Shown here: piece after piece, positions 36,997 to 45,887 of the stretch | Position numbering within the stretch: the stretch's first letter is position 1 | Layout of the letters: every line of letters starts with the position of its first letter | DNA from: Fictibacillus macauensis ZFHKF-1 | Lineage (GTDB): Bacteria; Bacillota; Bacilli; Bacillales; Fictibacillaceae | Reading direction: 5' to 3' | Assembly: GCF_000269865.1 (NCBI RefSeq) | Contig: NZ_AKKV01000030.1 | Coordinates: 168,828-232,827 of the forward strand | Length of the DNA: 64,000 nucleotides | The notes under the pieces: generated by a model | Databases searched by the model: none | Seen by the model: the letters and a program-made list of their open reading frames with translations, nothing else | What the model was told of the DNA's origin: nothing | Position numbers and translations under genes: made by a program

Positions 36997-37027
36997 AAAA
37001 AAAGCCATGCAACACATCATGTGCTCC
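36997..37027 (-). terminator. possible terminator of the basic-protein gene
   Basis: On the minus strand a short imperfect hairpin (GCACA-tga-TGTGTTGC) is followed by GGCTTTTTTTG. Confidence 0.45.
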
Positions 37028-37043
37028 ATAACTTTTCTGAGGT

Positions 37044-37667
37044 TTAAAACGATCCCGTTGGTAAAAAGAGAGCTGCTGTTAAAATACGTCCATCGATGGT
37101 CGTAATCGCACCATTCGGCAACACACCGCGTATGCAGCATGATTGTTCATCAAATGCTAGCACGGTAAAGGCAACTGGTAATACGTTAATAACGATTCGG
37201 AAGGTAGTGCCAATGCGCAGCGTAGCAAATACCGAGCATAAGCATCGTTGTCTCATCATAAAGCCAGGTACGCCTGGTCCATTGGTCAGCTGTGCGAGCA
37301 CAGCGGCAATGACACGTTGACGCAATTCTAACTTAAGTTGTTTTCGTGCAGCGCTTCGCAAGGCGGCGAATTGAATGCCTTTTTTAATAAATTTTCTATT
37401 TTGCAGTTGACCTTCTGCAAGGTTACGAAAGGCGGCAAAGCGTCTTTTCGTTCCCTGTTGCGAACGATCGAGATCAATTTCTGCTGGTAGCTGCGCTCTG
37501 CGCTCTGCAGTATTAGCCGCTACTTCGGCGATAAAATGACGTTCTAGTCCGTTACAAACAGACGTTAATAGCTTTTCTTTACTGCGCAATTCTCGTTTTT
37601 CTTGTCGCCTTGTTGCAAGCGTTACTTGACTGTTCGACTCCAGATTCAAGTTGGTTTGTGAAGTCAT
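37044..37667 (-). CDS. basic protein of unknown function
   Basis: This 207-residue protein has an Arg/Lys-rich helical first half (RRQEKRELRSKEKLL, then KRRFAAFRN and RKFIKKGIQFAALRS) and a hydrophobic beta-rich second half from about residue 145 (GTTFRIVINVLPVAFTVLAF, GVLPNGAITTIDGRILTAAL). There is no signal peptide. Proteins with this layout in sporulating bacilli can be spore-surface components, but I have no direct evidence for that. AAAGGGG is about 10 nt before the ATG. It stands alone between two terminator-like hairpins. Confidence 0.6.
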   Translation of the reverse strand: MTSQTNLNLESNSQVTLATRRQEKRELRSKEKLLTSVCNGLERHFIAEVAANTAERRAQLPAEIDLDRSQQGTKRRFAAFRNLAEGQLQNRKFIKKGIQFAALRSAARKQLKLELRQRVIAAVLAQLTNGPGVPGFMMRQRCLCSVFATLRIGTTFRIVINVLPVAFTVLAFDEQSCCIRGVLPNGAITTIDGRILTAALFLPTGSF

Positions 37668-37776
37668 ACGGCAAAAGCCCCTTTACACAATCTCCCCTAT
37701 AGAATATGCGCTACTAGTATATGTACGAGCAACTCTCTTCGCAAGGGATAAAGGCACACTTTTTAGAGAATCGGTA

Positions 37777-40215
37777 TTAGTTCAGATGCAATTCTCCACC
37801 TTTTCGTTCAAAGTGTCGATGTAAGCGATATTCACATATTTGTAACGTCCACTCGTGGAGAAGTTCTTTATATGAAGAAGCACCTGCAATCGTAATGGAA
37901 AATCGACCGTCTTCATAGGTTACAAAGCCTTTCGAACTTCCACTCCATTTCGTCATCGGCATCGTCGCTATTAATGAGCTCACTTGCTTCTCATCATAGG
38001 TTGCTAGTTTTTTTGCCCACGCATGTGAAAAATCAATGTTTTTACGATAGTTCTTTGCCGTTAAATAGCGATAAAAGTAAGGTGCGACCTCACGCGGTGT
38101 TACTGAGTCTAACCAATGTGTTACTCCACGTTGTAACATATAGTGAAGAACGACCATCTTATAACTTTTCGACATGACCGTTTGCTCCACTTCCGCTAAC
38201 CATGATTCATAGCATGCAAAGGCCGCCTTTTCCGCTTCGGTTGCTTCCTTAGCCCATACTAAAAATGCAACATACGAAGAGAATTCCTGCCGATATGCAT
38301 GGCTCGGTTCTCCGCCAATGAGATGAAGCTCTACATATGTCGGACGTCTTCCTAGTTCTTTTTTCACTTCATAATACGCAGCAAGGAGCTTTTCCTTTCG
38401 AGGCTGCCGCTTTTTCTTTAATTCTTCTAATAACGCAATCGATTGCAAATCGACGTGCCATTCACAGTGCAGCGGCAGCGTTGGCAGTACACCCGAGATT
38501 CCTCGTTTTTGTGCATCAGCATCACGTTGAAACAGCTGAAGCTTGTAATCCACATTGCGGTAGTTACCAATTAAATCGATTATGACACACTTTTGCTTAT
38601 CATCATGTAACCGCAGACCACGGCCCATTTGCTGTGTAAAGACGGTTAACGACTCGGTCGGACGAACGAATAACAACGTATCAACGGCAGGAATATCTAC
38701 ACCTTCATTAAACAAATCAACAGTAAATATTACATCGAGCGTTCCTGCAGCTAGTTGCGCAATCGCTTCCTGCCGAGAAGGATGTCTACTTTTTGAATGT
38801 AAACTGACGGTATTCCAGCCTTGTTCATTCCAGTAGTGAGCTAAATAGTCCGCTTGTCGGATCGATGAGCAAAAAGCAAGCGTGCGTGTTTGTTTGTATT
38901 TTGTCCAGGCATTTAGAATGGTTTCAGCTCGATCCCTACGCAATTGCACATGTGCTAACTGTTCTTCATCGTAACGATTGCCAAGCCACGTAATGGCGCG
39001 ATAATCGATATCATCATACACGCCATAATAATGAAAAGGCGCTAGCCATTGCCGTTCAATGGCTTCTAAAAAATGGAGCTGATATGCAACGTTCCCCTCG
39101 CATAACGCATAAACGTCTTGCCCGTCTAAGCGATCGGGTGTGGCGGTTAAGCCGAGTAAAAAGCGCGGTTGAAAATACTCAATTACTTTACGATACGAGC
39201 GTGAGGCGGCATGATGAAATTCATCGACGATAATTAAATCAAACGCATCTCGTGAAAACGTGTGCAAATGCTGCTGCATGCTTAGCGTATGAATCGAAGC
39301 AAAGACACAATCAGCCTGGAAATTCTTTTCCTTACTATAGTAGAGACCTGTCGTTTTTTCCGGCAGTATATGATGAAACGATTGCTGCGCTTGCTTTAAG
39401 AGTTCTTCACGATGAGCAAGAAACAGAACCGAGGAATACTCTTGCGCAAAAAAAGCGGCAAGATACGTTTTTCCTAATCCGGTTGCCATCACAACCATCG
39501 CTTTATTGTACCCTTCAAGAGCGGTTTGCCTTAGCATAGCAAGCGCTGTTTCCTGAGCTGGACGCGGTTTCTGTACATCATACACCACAGCTCGTTCTGA
39601 AATGATTTCCACCTCTTGCTCCAATTCATCTGGCAAGGTGAGCGCTTCTTCTTCACTCTTGCTAAATTGTTGTGCTAAACCAGGATACTGTCTGTGATGA
39701 TTGTCGTATCGTTCTTTATACTCTTTTAGTCTCTCGGCATTCATCTCAATCGTATGCTCATGATGAAACGTTTGCATAAAAAGGTCTAACGCTTCTTCGT
39801 AAAGCGCAAATTCACCGTGATCGTTCACAAGTAAATTCCATTCTACAGCGTTCGTTAAGGCGGCTTGTGATAGATTCGAAGAGCCTACAATCAATACACC
39901 TTCTTGAAGACTTTTTTGCACTATATAGGCTTTAGGATGAAAGGATTTGCCGTTGCTTTGAAACAATCGAATTTCGATAGCAGGGTCGATTGCTATTAAC
40001 GCTTCAAGCGCTTCTGGCTGCGTTACGAATAGATAGTCACCTGTGCAAATCTTCACTTCCGCTCCGTTCTCAATGGCCTTTTGAAGCAAAGGGGTTAAAA
40101 CACGCACGCCCGACTTCATAATGAATGAAGTTAGGATGTAGATGGACTGAGCTGTCTCCATATGCTGCGCTAGCTTGTCTTTAAGTTGGCTCGTTACTAA
40201 CTCAATGCTGCTCAT
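37777..40215 (-). CDS. PLD-like nuclease domain fused to SF2 (DEAD/DEAH) helicase
   Basis: This 812-residue protein has three parts. Residues ~1-160 form a phospholipase-D-like domain with HxK in SFHPKAYIVQ and the following GSSNLSQAALTNAVEWN. Residues ~215-560 are a superfamily 2 helicase with P-loop MATGLGKTYLAAFFAQ, DEFHHAASRSYRKV (motif II DEFH), GLTATPDRLDGQD and the arginine-finger motif QQMGRGLRL. The last ~250 residues have no recognised domain. Such PLD-helicases recur in variable bacterial islands and are candidate anti-phage or DNA-processing enzymes. The gene overlaps the upstream MazG-like gene by 4 nt. Confidence 0.85.
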   Translation of the reverse strand: MSSIELVTSQLKDKLAQHMETAQSIYILTSFIMKSGVRVLTPLLQKAIENGAEVKICTGDYLFVTQPEALEALIAIDPAIEIRLFQSNGKSFHPKAYIVQKSLQEGVLIVGSSNLSQAALTNAVEWNLLVNDHGEFALYEEALDLFMQTFHHEHTIEMNAERLKEYKERYDNHHRQYPGLAQQFSKSEEEALTLPDELEQEVEIISERAVVYDVQKPRPAQETALAMLRQTALEGYNKAMVVMATGLGKTYLAAFFAQEYSSVLFLAHREELLKQAQQSFHHILPEKTTGLYYSKEKNFQADCVFASIHTLSMQQHLHTFSRDAFDLIIVDEFHHAASRSYRKVIEYFQPRFLLGLTATPDRLDGQDVYALCEGNVAYQLHFLEAIERQWLAPFHYYGVYDDIDYRAITWLGNRYDEEQLAHVQLRRDRAETILNAWTKYKQTRTLAFCSSIRQADYLAHYWNEQGWNTVSLHSKSRHPSRQEAIAQLAAGTLDVIFTVDLFNEGVDIPAVDTLLFVRPTESLTVFTQQMGRGLRLHDDKQKCVIIDLIGNYRNVDYKLQLFQRDADAQKRGISGVLPTLPLHCEWHVDLQSIALLEELKKKRQPRKEKLLAAYYEVKKELGRRPTYVELHLIGGEPSHAYRQEFSSYVAFLVWAKEATEAEKAAFACYESWLAEVEQTVMSKSYKMVVLHYMLQRGVTHWLDSVTPREVAPYFYRYLTAKNYRKNIDFSHAWAKKLATYDEKQVSSLIATMPMTKWSGSSKGFVTYEDGRFSITIAGASSYKELLHEWTLQICEYRLHRHFERKGGELHLN

Positions 40216-40538
40216 TTTTCATCAACATCTATAAGAAATACTTTTTCTAAAAAACCCCCACGCTTGTCCGCCTTTTCCTTGCGAACGGCTTCTACTTCTG
40301 CAAAGGAAACACCGTGAACGCGAGCAAGTGCATGCATAACTTCTAGTAAATCGGCCAACTCCTCCACCGCTTGTTCATCGGTGGTAGCTTGTATGTATTC
40401 TTCAAATTCTTCATAGCTTTTCTTTTGCAAAGCTTCACGATATTCATTATCATCTACTATTTTCGTACGACACGTTTTACCGGATTGTTCAATAATAGCT
40501 GGGATCCGATCGCGAACGAGCTTATGATAAGTTGGCAT
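40212..40538 (-). CDS. MazG-like nucleotide pyrophosphohydrolase
   Basis: This 108-residue all-alpha protein starts YHKLVRDRIPAIIEQSG, a typical opening for short phosphoribosyl-ATP pyrophosphohydrolase-like/MazG proteins. The metal-binding pattern is EEFEEY followed by EELADLLEVMHAL (E-x2-E and E-x2-D). It would hydrolyse NTPs or dNTPs to monophosphates. It is the first gene of a two-gene operon and is translationally coupled (ATGA) to the PLD-helicase, so the two presumably act together. Confidence 0.88.
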   Translation of the reverse strand: MPTYHKLVRDRIPAIIEQSGKTCRTKIVDDNEYREALQKKSYEEFEEYIQATTDEQAVEELADLLEVMHALARVHGVSFAEVEAVRKEKADKRGGFLEKVFLIDVDEK

Positions 40539-40595
40539 GTTTTTCCCTCCATATGTTGGTAACTCACATTATACTAAAGAGCGCCACGTAACAAA

Positions 40596-40632
40596 AGCAC
40601 GTTATCGCTTAATTGTAGACGATAACGTGCTT
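40596..40632 (-). terminator. terminator of the lipoprotein gene
   Basis: A perfect 12-bp stem AGCACGTTATCG / CGATAACGTGCT with a 12-nt loop; on the minus strand TTTTG follows. Confidence 0.75.
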
Positions 40633-40636
40633 ACTA

Positions 40637-41206
40637 TTAGTCTTGCGAAAGCATGGAGGAATGCGATGTATTCGGATCATATCCGTTAAAGCCAAAAAGA
40701 TCATTGAATGAAGCGATCACATCGCGCTCATGATCAATAATGTCTAACTGGTACGCAGGATGGTGCGCTAACAACGTGCGTTTCTCTTTTTTCGTAAGAG
40801 GTTTCGCAACGGCTTGCTTGAACACTACAGAATACGCTAGCTCGCCATCACTAGCTGTTGGACTGACGATTGGCGAAGACCCCTCTACTTGAACAATTTT
40901 ACTCACTTGCTTTGGATAGAGAAGCGCAAAATGCATCGTTTGCTTGCCGACTGTCAATCGCTTATATATGTCTTGATCAATCTGATACTTCATTTTATAG
41001 ACAATGGTTTGTTGTTTCGTATCATACCGCGATTGAAAGCTAACGATAGAAAATTTAGGTGGGTGTAGTTGATTTTCTAGCGAAACATTTTTCGTTACTA
41101 CTGAGACATCCTCGGAAGATGGTGCCGTTGTTACGCGCTTCTCTTCGCACCCTCCTAATAAACCGACGAACAGAACGACAACGAATAAAAAGCACTTAAC
41201 CCTCAT
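40637..41206 (-). CDS. predicted lipoprotein of unknown function
   Basis: This 189-residue protein has a signal peptide MRVKCFLFVVVLFVGLLGGC with lipobox LGGC (Cys20), so it should be membrane-anchored on the outside. The rest is beta-rich with no recognised domain (KFSIVSFQSRYDTKQQ, HFALLYPKQVSKIV). CGGAGGTTATT stands before ATG 41206; the longer frame has this site inside. The gene follows the secreted-protein gene by 14 nt, so the two are cotranscribed. Confidence 0.75.
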   Translation of the reverse strand: MRVKCFLFVVVLFVGLLGGCEEKRVTTAPSSEDVSVVTKNVSLENQLHPPKFSIVSFQSRYDTKQQTIVYKMKYQIDQDIYKRLTVGKQTMHFALLYPKQVSKIVQVEGSSPIVSPTASDGELAYSVVFKQAVAKPLTKKEKRTLLAHHPAYQLDIIDHERDVIASFNDLFGFNGYDPNTSHSSMLSQD

Positions 41207-41220
41207 AATAACCTCCGTCA

Positions 41221-41733
41221 TTAATCTAAGCGCACTTTGTCGCTCCATGTTTTATATGTGTAGGTGGCTGAAACAGTTCTTCCATCCGTTGCTTTACATG
41301 GCGGAGCAATTTTATAACGTGTGCCTGTTGATTTGACAAATTTGTCACCCGCTACTAAATTCCAGCGTCCTTTTGGAACAGACCATGTGACGGTGACCGT
41401 TTTCGTATGATTGTAGCCATAGCCTACATTTGCACTTATTTTCGCGCCACTCATTAACGTTTTAAACTCGTATTCTCCACCAAGTGAAACGGTCGCTTGA
41501 TGACTAATGGCAACAGATCGCGATACAGTATCGGGTGTGCTCGTCGGATTATTCGCTTCATGCTCAAAATCCGTCCCCTTCCACGTCGTATGCTTTTCAT
41601 AATCAGTCACATACGTGCCAACCTCAGGACAGGATGCACTTCTTTGTTCTTCTTTCGCTTCCGTCACTGTAAACGGAACCGTCAACCCAATAAGACCACA
41701 TATACTGAACATGCACAGTTTCATAAAACGCAA
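41221..41733 (-). CDS. small secreted beta-rich protein
   Basis: This 170-residue exported protein has a signal peptide of about 26 residues, ending near TVTEA-KEE. The mature part has alternating small and hydrophobic residues (SRSVAISHQATVSLGGEYEF, SGAKISANVGYGYNHTKTVT), the look of long antiparallel strands as in aerolysin-like or phage-tail-like beta proteins. Two cysteines (SCPEV and PPCKA) could form a disulfide. GGGAGG is 8 nt before TTG 41733, and an ATG nine bases later is too far away. Partner of the lipoprotein downstream. Function unknown. Confidence 0.72.
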   Translation of the reverse strand: MRFMKLCMFSICGLIGLTVPFTVTEAKEEQRSASCPEVGTYVTDYEKHTTWKGTDFEHEANNPTSTPDTVSRSVAISHQATVSLGGEYEFKTLMSGAKISANVGYGYNHTKTVTVTWSVPKGRWNLVAGDKFVKSTGTRYKIAPPCKATDGRTVSATYTYKTWSDKVRLD

Positions 41734-41790
41734 CGCAGATCCCTCCCTTAAATAGTAATTTACGTATCTCTTATTTCTATGTGACCCTAT

Positions 41791-41830
41791 AGAAAACCCT
41801 GCCTTTTTTTACTAAAAGGCAGAGTTTTCT
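41791..41830 (-). terminator. terminator of the hrtBA operon
   Basis: A long stem (AGAAAACTCTGCCTTTT pairing with AAAAGGCAGGGTTTTCT, one G-T pair) starts at the hrtA stop and ends in TTTTCTAT on the minus strand. Confidence 0.75.
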
Positions 41831-42520
41831 TTACGAGCTTAGCTGTTCTTTTTTCAGCGTACCATCTTCCATATAAAGTACGCTATCACAAAGATCAAGA
41901 ACGCGATGATCATGCGTAACCATGATGGCCGCTTTGTCACGTAGCTTCACTTCATCGGCAATCATTTGTACAACTTCCCGACCGCGCACAGCATCCAGAC
42001 TTGCTGTCGGTTCATCCGCAAGCAGCAGCTCTGGATCATTCATCCAGGCTCGAGCAATGGCGACTCGCTGCCGTTCTCCGCCCGATAACTGTTCTGGAAA
42101 ATGATACATCCGGTGTTGCAGTCCAAGACGTTGCAAGAGACGATCCGCCCTTGTTTGTACTTCTCTATTGTTACTCTTTTCAAATTGAGTAACGAGTACT
42201 AACTGATCACGAACGGTTAAATAGGGTAGTAGATGGGCGGATTGAAACACAAAGCCAATGTGCTTGCGGCGCAGCGCTGTTAATCGTTGTGCGGAGGCTT
42301 GTGACACATCTTCACCAGCAATGACGAGTGTGCCGCTACTCGGTGTAAGCAGTGCACCAGCCATCGATAGAAACGTACTTTTCCCACTACCTGATGGACC
42401 GACAAGCGCAATAAATTCGCCAGCCTTTACCTCTAAGGAAACGTTGCGAATCACCGAAACGTGTGTCGTTCCCTCTCCATATTGTTTCGAAATGTGCTCC
42501 ATTTTCAGCGTCGTATTCAT
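41831..42520 (-). CDS. hrtA: heme efflux ABC transporter ATPase HrtA
   Basis: This 229-residue MacB/LolD-type ATPase has Walker [28 protein letters not shown], signature LSGGERQRVAI, Walker B LLLADEPTASLDAVRG and H-loop MVTHDHRVLD. It resembles staphylococcal HrtA, and the partner genes (HrtB, HssS, HssR types) fix the assignment. It powers removal of toxic heme from the membrane. The start ATG overlaps the hrtB stop by one base (TAATG), with GGGAGGG before it. Confidence 0.9.
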   Translation of the reverse strand: MNTTLKMEHISKQYGEGTTHVSVIRNVSLEVKAGEFIALVGPSGSGKSTFLSMAGALLTPSSGTLVIAGEDVSQASAQRLTALRRKHIGFVFQSAHLLPYLTVRDQLVLVTQFEKSNNREVQTRADRLLQRLGLQHRMYHFPEQLSGGERQRVAIARAWMNDPELLLADEPTASLDAVRGREVVQMIADEVKLRDKAAIMVTHDHRVLDLCDSVLYMEDGTLKKEQLSS

Positions 42521-43584
42521 TAGTTAGCCCTCCCAATTGCCTCAATAGCATCCACTTTACGCACGGTATTTAATGATAAGAGTGAGCCAAGGATCGCCAC
42601 TGTAATCAATAAACCACAACAGCTTAGCAATAGAGTCGGCGTTACGTGAAACGGCATTGTTGAAGGTAATAGTGCTCCCGTTAGCAACGTTAACCCTACT
42701 CCAATCGCTACACTAAAAGAAGTTAACAACAACACCTGATACAAGATGCTTCGCGCTAAGTAACGCGTGGTCGCTCCCATTGCTTTTAAAACGCCGAAAT
42801 GACTCATTTTTTGGAGCGTCAGTACATAAAAGAACACACTGAGTACAAAGGCTGAAATGACAAACAGAAATACAATCATCATCGTCAGGGAACCTTGTTC
42901 TTCTTTATAGCCAGGCACACTTTGGACAATCTCTTCTTTTGAGGCTTGCTCTACTCCTTTAATTGAAGGTAAATGAACAGCTGTACGAAGAGCGCCCGCA
43001 TTCCATGACACCTTCGCTCCAAATAGACGATGCCACCCTTGTGTTGTCATATGCAGAACAGGGGCGTGACTAAACAATTCGTTTTTTGTAAAACCAACGA
43101 GCGTCATTGTTTTGCCAGTCATCGTTTCTACGAGAACATCGCCAAGCATGAAACCATGTTCCTTGAGAGAGTAATCACCAACGACCTCATTGGGACGAAG
43201 ATGGGTAACAGCTTGCCCTTCTTCAATAGTAGGCGCGAGAAATTGTTCAGGATCAATAGCCATCAAGGTACTATCGATTTTCTTTTGACTGCCTTGTTGT
43301 TTCACGCTCGTCATTCTCAAGCCGAGCGGCGTAACGTCTTTCGTTCGCTGCAGTTCATGCCATTGTTTTTCTGTAAGCTGCGATGATTGTAAGCGCTGGT
43401 CGCTATTTTGTGCCACCACGAACGACGTTGCCTTCATGTGTTGAATAGAGGAAACATTGTCTGCTTGCAAACCATTCGCTAGCCCTGAAACGAACAATAC
43501 GAGATACGCTAATAACACCATAATAAAACCAATTAATATAAAGCGTGCTTTTGCATGCTTCATTTCTTTCCAAGCAAGAAACAT
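42520..43584 (-). CDS. hrtB: heme efflux ABC transporter permease HrtB
   Basis: This 354-residue FtsX-like permease has a first helix at about 15-35, an extracellular domain, and three C-terminal helices. MFLAWKEMKHAKARFILIGF, LFVSGLANGLQADNVSSIQ and the end VDAIEAIGRAN align with S. aureus HrtB. I use ATG 43584 because HrtB homologues begin there; the frame can extend to GTG 43599. Gene order is hrtB-hrtA, the reverse of S. aureus. Confidence 0.9.
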   Translation of the reverse strand: MFLAWKEMKHAKARFILIGFIMVLLAYLVLFVSGLANGLQADNVSSIQHMKATSFVVAQNSDQRLQSSQLTEKQWHELQRTKDVTPLGLRMTSVKQQGSQKKIDSTLMAIDPEQFLAPTIEEGQAVTHLRPNEVVGDYSLKEHGFMLGDVLVETMTGKTMTLVGFTKNELFSHAPVLHMTTQGWHRLFGAKVSWNAGALRTAVHLPSIKGVEQASKEEIVQSVPGYKEEQGSLTMMIVFLFVISAFVLSVFFYVLTLQKMSHFGVLKAMGATTRYLARSILYQVLLLTSFSVAIGVGLTLLTGALLPSTMPFHVTPTLLLSCCGLLITVAILGSLLSLNTVRKVDAIEAIGRAN

Positions 43585-43634
43585 CGATGGATCACTCACT
43601 TTCTATTTAGGATTCCCCTTTATCATAGAAAGTG

Positions 43635-43654
43635 TTTATGAACAGAAAATGAAC
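43635..43654 (-). promoter_or_regulatory. HssR direct-repeat box of the hrtBA promoter
   Basis: On the minus strand two GTTCAT half-sites are spaced exactly 11 nt (GTTCATTTT, two bases, GTTCATAAA). This matches the direct-repeat box known for S. aureus HssR (GTTCATATT-N2-GTTCATATT). A -10 element TATGAT lies 7 nt further on (43622-43627), so the box covers the -35 region. It lies 6 nt from the hssS stop. Confidence 0.8.
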
Positions 43655-43660
43655 AGAACG

Positions 43661-45040
43661 TTACATTTTCGGAAGTTGAATGGATACGGTCGTCCCTATG
43701 CCACGCTCGCTTGTAACAGCAATCGATCCGTCATGCAAATCGATTATTTTTTTTACAATCGATAAACCGAGGCCACTGCTACCGTCTGACCGATCTCGTG
43801 CCCTATCTGCTTTATAAAATCGCTCAAAAATGTGCGTAAGATCACGAGCTGCAATTCCAACACCCGTGTCCGCTATTACGACATGTACCGTCGAAGCAGT
43901 AGCGGAAACGCTCACAGAAATCGTCCCCCCAACAGGCGTATGGCGAATGCTATTCAGGAGAAGATTTTGCCATACTTGATGCAATAGCTTATGATCGCCA
44001 TACATGTACAGAGAAGGCACCTCTACCTCAATCGCAAGCTCTTTTTCCTGCCAGCTCCATTCGGTCATCATGAGTACTTCTTGTAGCTGAGCACCTAAAT
44101 CAAACGTTGTCTTTTCAATGACGTTCTCTTCTTTTTCAAGCGAAGCAAGCAGCAATAATTGCTTACTAAGCTGCGATAAGCGGGCGCTTTCCTTTTGGAT
44201 AATAGCTAAATAATGATGCCGTTGGTCAGCTGTTAGATTGTCGGACTGCAACGTCTCGGCAAAGCCTTTAATAGACGAGAGCGGAGATTGAATTTCATGA
44301 GATACGTTGGAAACGAACGTTTGACGCATGTCTTCTAGCTGCTGCAGACTGCGTGCCATACTCGCAAAGCTTCTTGCTAACGTACCGAGTTCATCTCGTC
44401 TATTTTCTTGCAGGGTAATGTGGTAATCACCGGTTGCGACCTTTTTCGTTGCCGCTGTGAGTTTGAGAAGCGGCTTAACGAGAAACCGACCACTGATTGC
44501 TACGAGTACAATGCTTAACAAAATAGTAAGCAGTAAGATGACCGAAAAGAATATCCGCATTTCTCCAAATTGCATTTCAATATTCGGACGCAGAAATACT
44601 GCATACCTTTCCTTTTTTACCGTAACAGGCACGCCAATACTATTTTGCAGATCATTATCAAAAAAACCAGTAATAAATGGCGTGGAAGGAAAGGCTGCAA
44701 TGCCATGATACACCGTTCCATTTTTCACCGACGTTACAATGTGTGAAGCAAGCTCTTTTTCTCGAAAGGCACCACCATAAAATCTCCCGTTTCCTTGTCC
44801 ATCTACGACATATAATTGATAACCTGTCTGTGCCATATGCTCAAAGTAAGAGGAAGGCTCTAACTCTTTATGAGCATCAACGTATTGCGCCATCTGCTGC
44901 GCAATCTTCGTTACTTTCTTATCGTTATAAGGCTTCAAACTGTTTTGATAATATCCATTAGCTAGAATGAAGGCTAACACACCACTTAACAGCATAACGA
45001 GAACCGTAATAACAACGATGCGCACATATAACGTCTTCAT
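43661..45040 (-). CDS. hssS: heme sensor histidine kinase HssS
   Basis: This 459-residue kinase has helix 1 at about 8-28, an extracellular sensor at ~30-165 and helix 2 at ~168-188, then HAMP, the phospho-acceptor His in FVSNVSHEIQSPLSSIKGF and ATP-lid boxes DTGVGIAARDL and GSSGLGLSIV. The N-terminal half (MKTLYVRIVVITVL, FYGGAFREKELASHIV, TPFITGFFDND) matches staphylococcal HssS. It senses heme-induced membrane stress and phosphorylates HssR. It overlaps hssR by 4 nt. Confidence 0.92.
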   Translation of the reverse strand: MKTLYVRIVVITVLVMLLSGVLAFILANGYYQNSLKPYNDKKVTKIAQQMAQYVDAHKELEPSSYFEHMAQTGYQLYVVDGQGNGRFYGGAFREKELASHIVTSVKNGTVYHGIAAFPSTPFITGFFDNDLQNSIGVPVTVKKERYAVFLRPNIEMQFGEMRIFFSVILLLTILLSIVLVAISGRFLVKPLLKLTAATKKVATGDYHITLQENRRDELGTLARSFASMARSLQQLEDMRQTFVSNVSHEIQSPLSSIKGFAETLQSDNLTADQRHHYLAIIQKESARLSQLSKQLLLLASLEKEENVIEKTTFDLGAQLQEVLMMTEWSWQEKELAIEVEVPSLYMYGDHKLLHQVWQNLLLNSIRHTPVGGTISVSVSATASTVHVVIADTGVGIAARDLTHIFERFYKADRARDRSDGSSGLGLSIVKKIIDLHDGSIAVTSERGIGTTVSIQLPKM

Positions 45041-45714
45041 AAAGACCCCTCTTGAAGCTTATAACCTACGCCCCGCACCGTAAGGATCGTAAAAGCAGAC
45101 GTTTTGGCTGAAAAACGCTCACGAAGTCGTTTAATATGGACATCAACGGTACGATCATCACCTTCATAGTCAACACCCCACACGCATTGAATGAGTTCAT
45201 CTCGTGTAAAAATACGTCCTGGATAACTAGCTAATTGAAAAAGTAACTGAAATTCTTTACGTGGCAGTAGCAACTGCTTATCACCAATACGCACATCAAA
45301 GCGACGGCGATCAATCGTTGTATCTCCTATAATCAGTTTTGTTTCAGCGACTTTTTGATACCGTCGCAATAAGGCTTTCATTCGAAACAGTAGCTCCTTG
45401 ATTTCGAAAGGCTTTGTCATATAGTCATCCGTACCAACTGCAAAGCCTTTCTCTTTATGTACGAGCTCATCTTTTGCTGTAAGCAGTATAATTGGCACAT
45501 CGTACACACTCCGAATTTCCTGACAAAGTGCATAGCCGTCTTTTTTTGGCATCATAATGTCAACAACCGCAAGCTCAATAGAACCCTCCATAAGAAGCGT
45601 CATTGCCTCTTCACCGTCACATGCTGTCTGAACGCCATATCCAGCCTCTTGCAAATGAAACGTTAATAATTCACGAATATGAGGGTCGTCGTCTGCTACT
45701 AACACTTGAATCAT
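45037..45714 (-). CDS. hssR: heme response regulator HssR
   Basis: This 225-residue OmpR-family regulator has a receiver domain with VADDD near the start, phospho-acceptor Asp in AVVDIMMPKKDGYALC and GTDDYMTKPFEIKELLFRMKALLRR (split at FEIKELL), then a winged helix with VDYEGDDRTVDVHIKRLRER, all as in HssR. I start at ATG 45714 (AGAAAGGTGATTGTG before it), giving the family's usual length; the frame could extend to 45765 without support. It should bind the direct-repeat box before hrtB. Confidence 0.92.
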   Translation of the reverse strand: MIQVLVADDDPHIRELLTFHLQEAGYGVQTACDGEEAMTLLMEGSIELAVVDIMMPKKDGYALCQEIRSVYDVPIILLTAKDELVHKEKGFAVGTDDYMTKPFEIKELLFRMKALLRRYQKVAETKLIIGDTTIDRRRFDVRIGDKQLLLPRKEFQLLFQLASYPGRIFTRDELIQCVWGVDYEGDDRTVDVHIKRLRERFSAKTSAFTILTVRGVGYKLQEGSL

Positions 45715-45784
45715 CACAATCACCTTTCTCTTCTGTTTTCTTTCTACTATCATACACAATTTCACGTTTTGGAACGCTGTAGAA

Positions 45785-45851
45785 CAAAAGACTCATTTTG
45801 AAGTAAATGTAAAATAATCCATTCTTTTTAATTTCACAAAGCTATAATTAG
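45785..45851 (+). repeat. duplicated upstream region, copy 1
   Basis: About 65 nt, starting AAAGACTCATTTTGAAGTAA and including CATTCTTTTTAATTT, recurs with few changes at 47435-47500. Each copy lies upstream of one of the two TcaA-like genes and ends in a TATAAT/TATACT-like element. Confidence 0.7.
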
Positions 45852-45887
45852 TATGTTGAAAAGTTTTGTAAAAAGGGGTAAATGACC

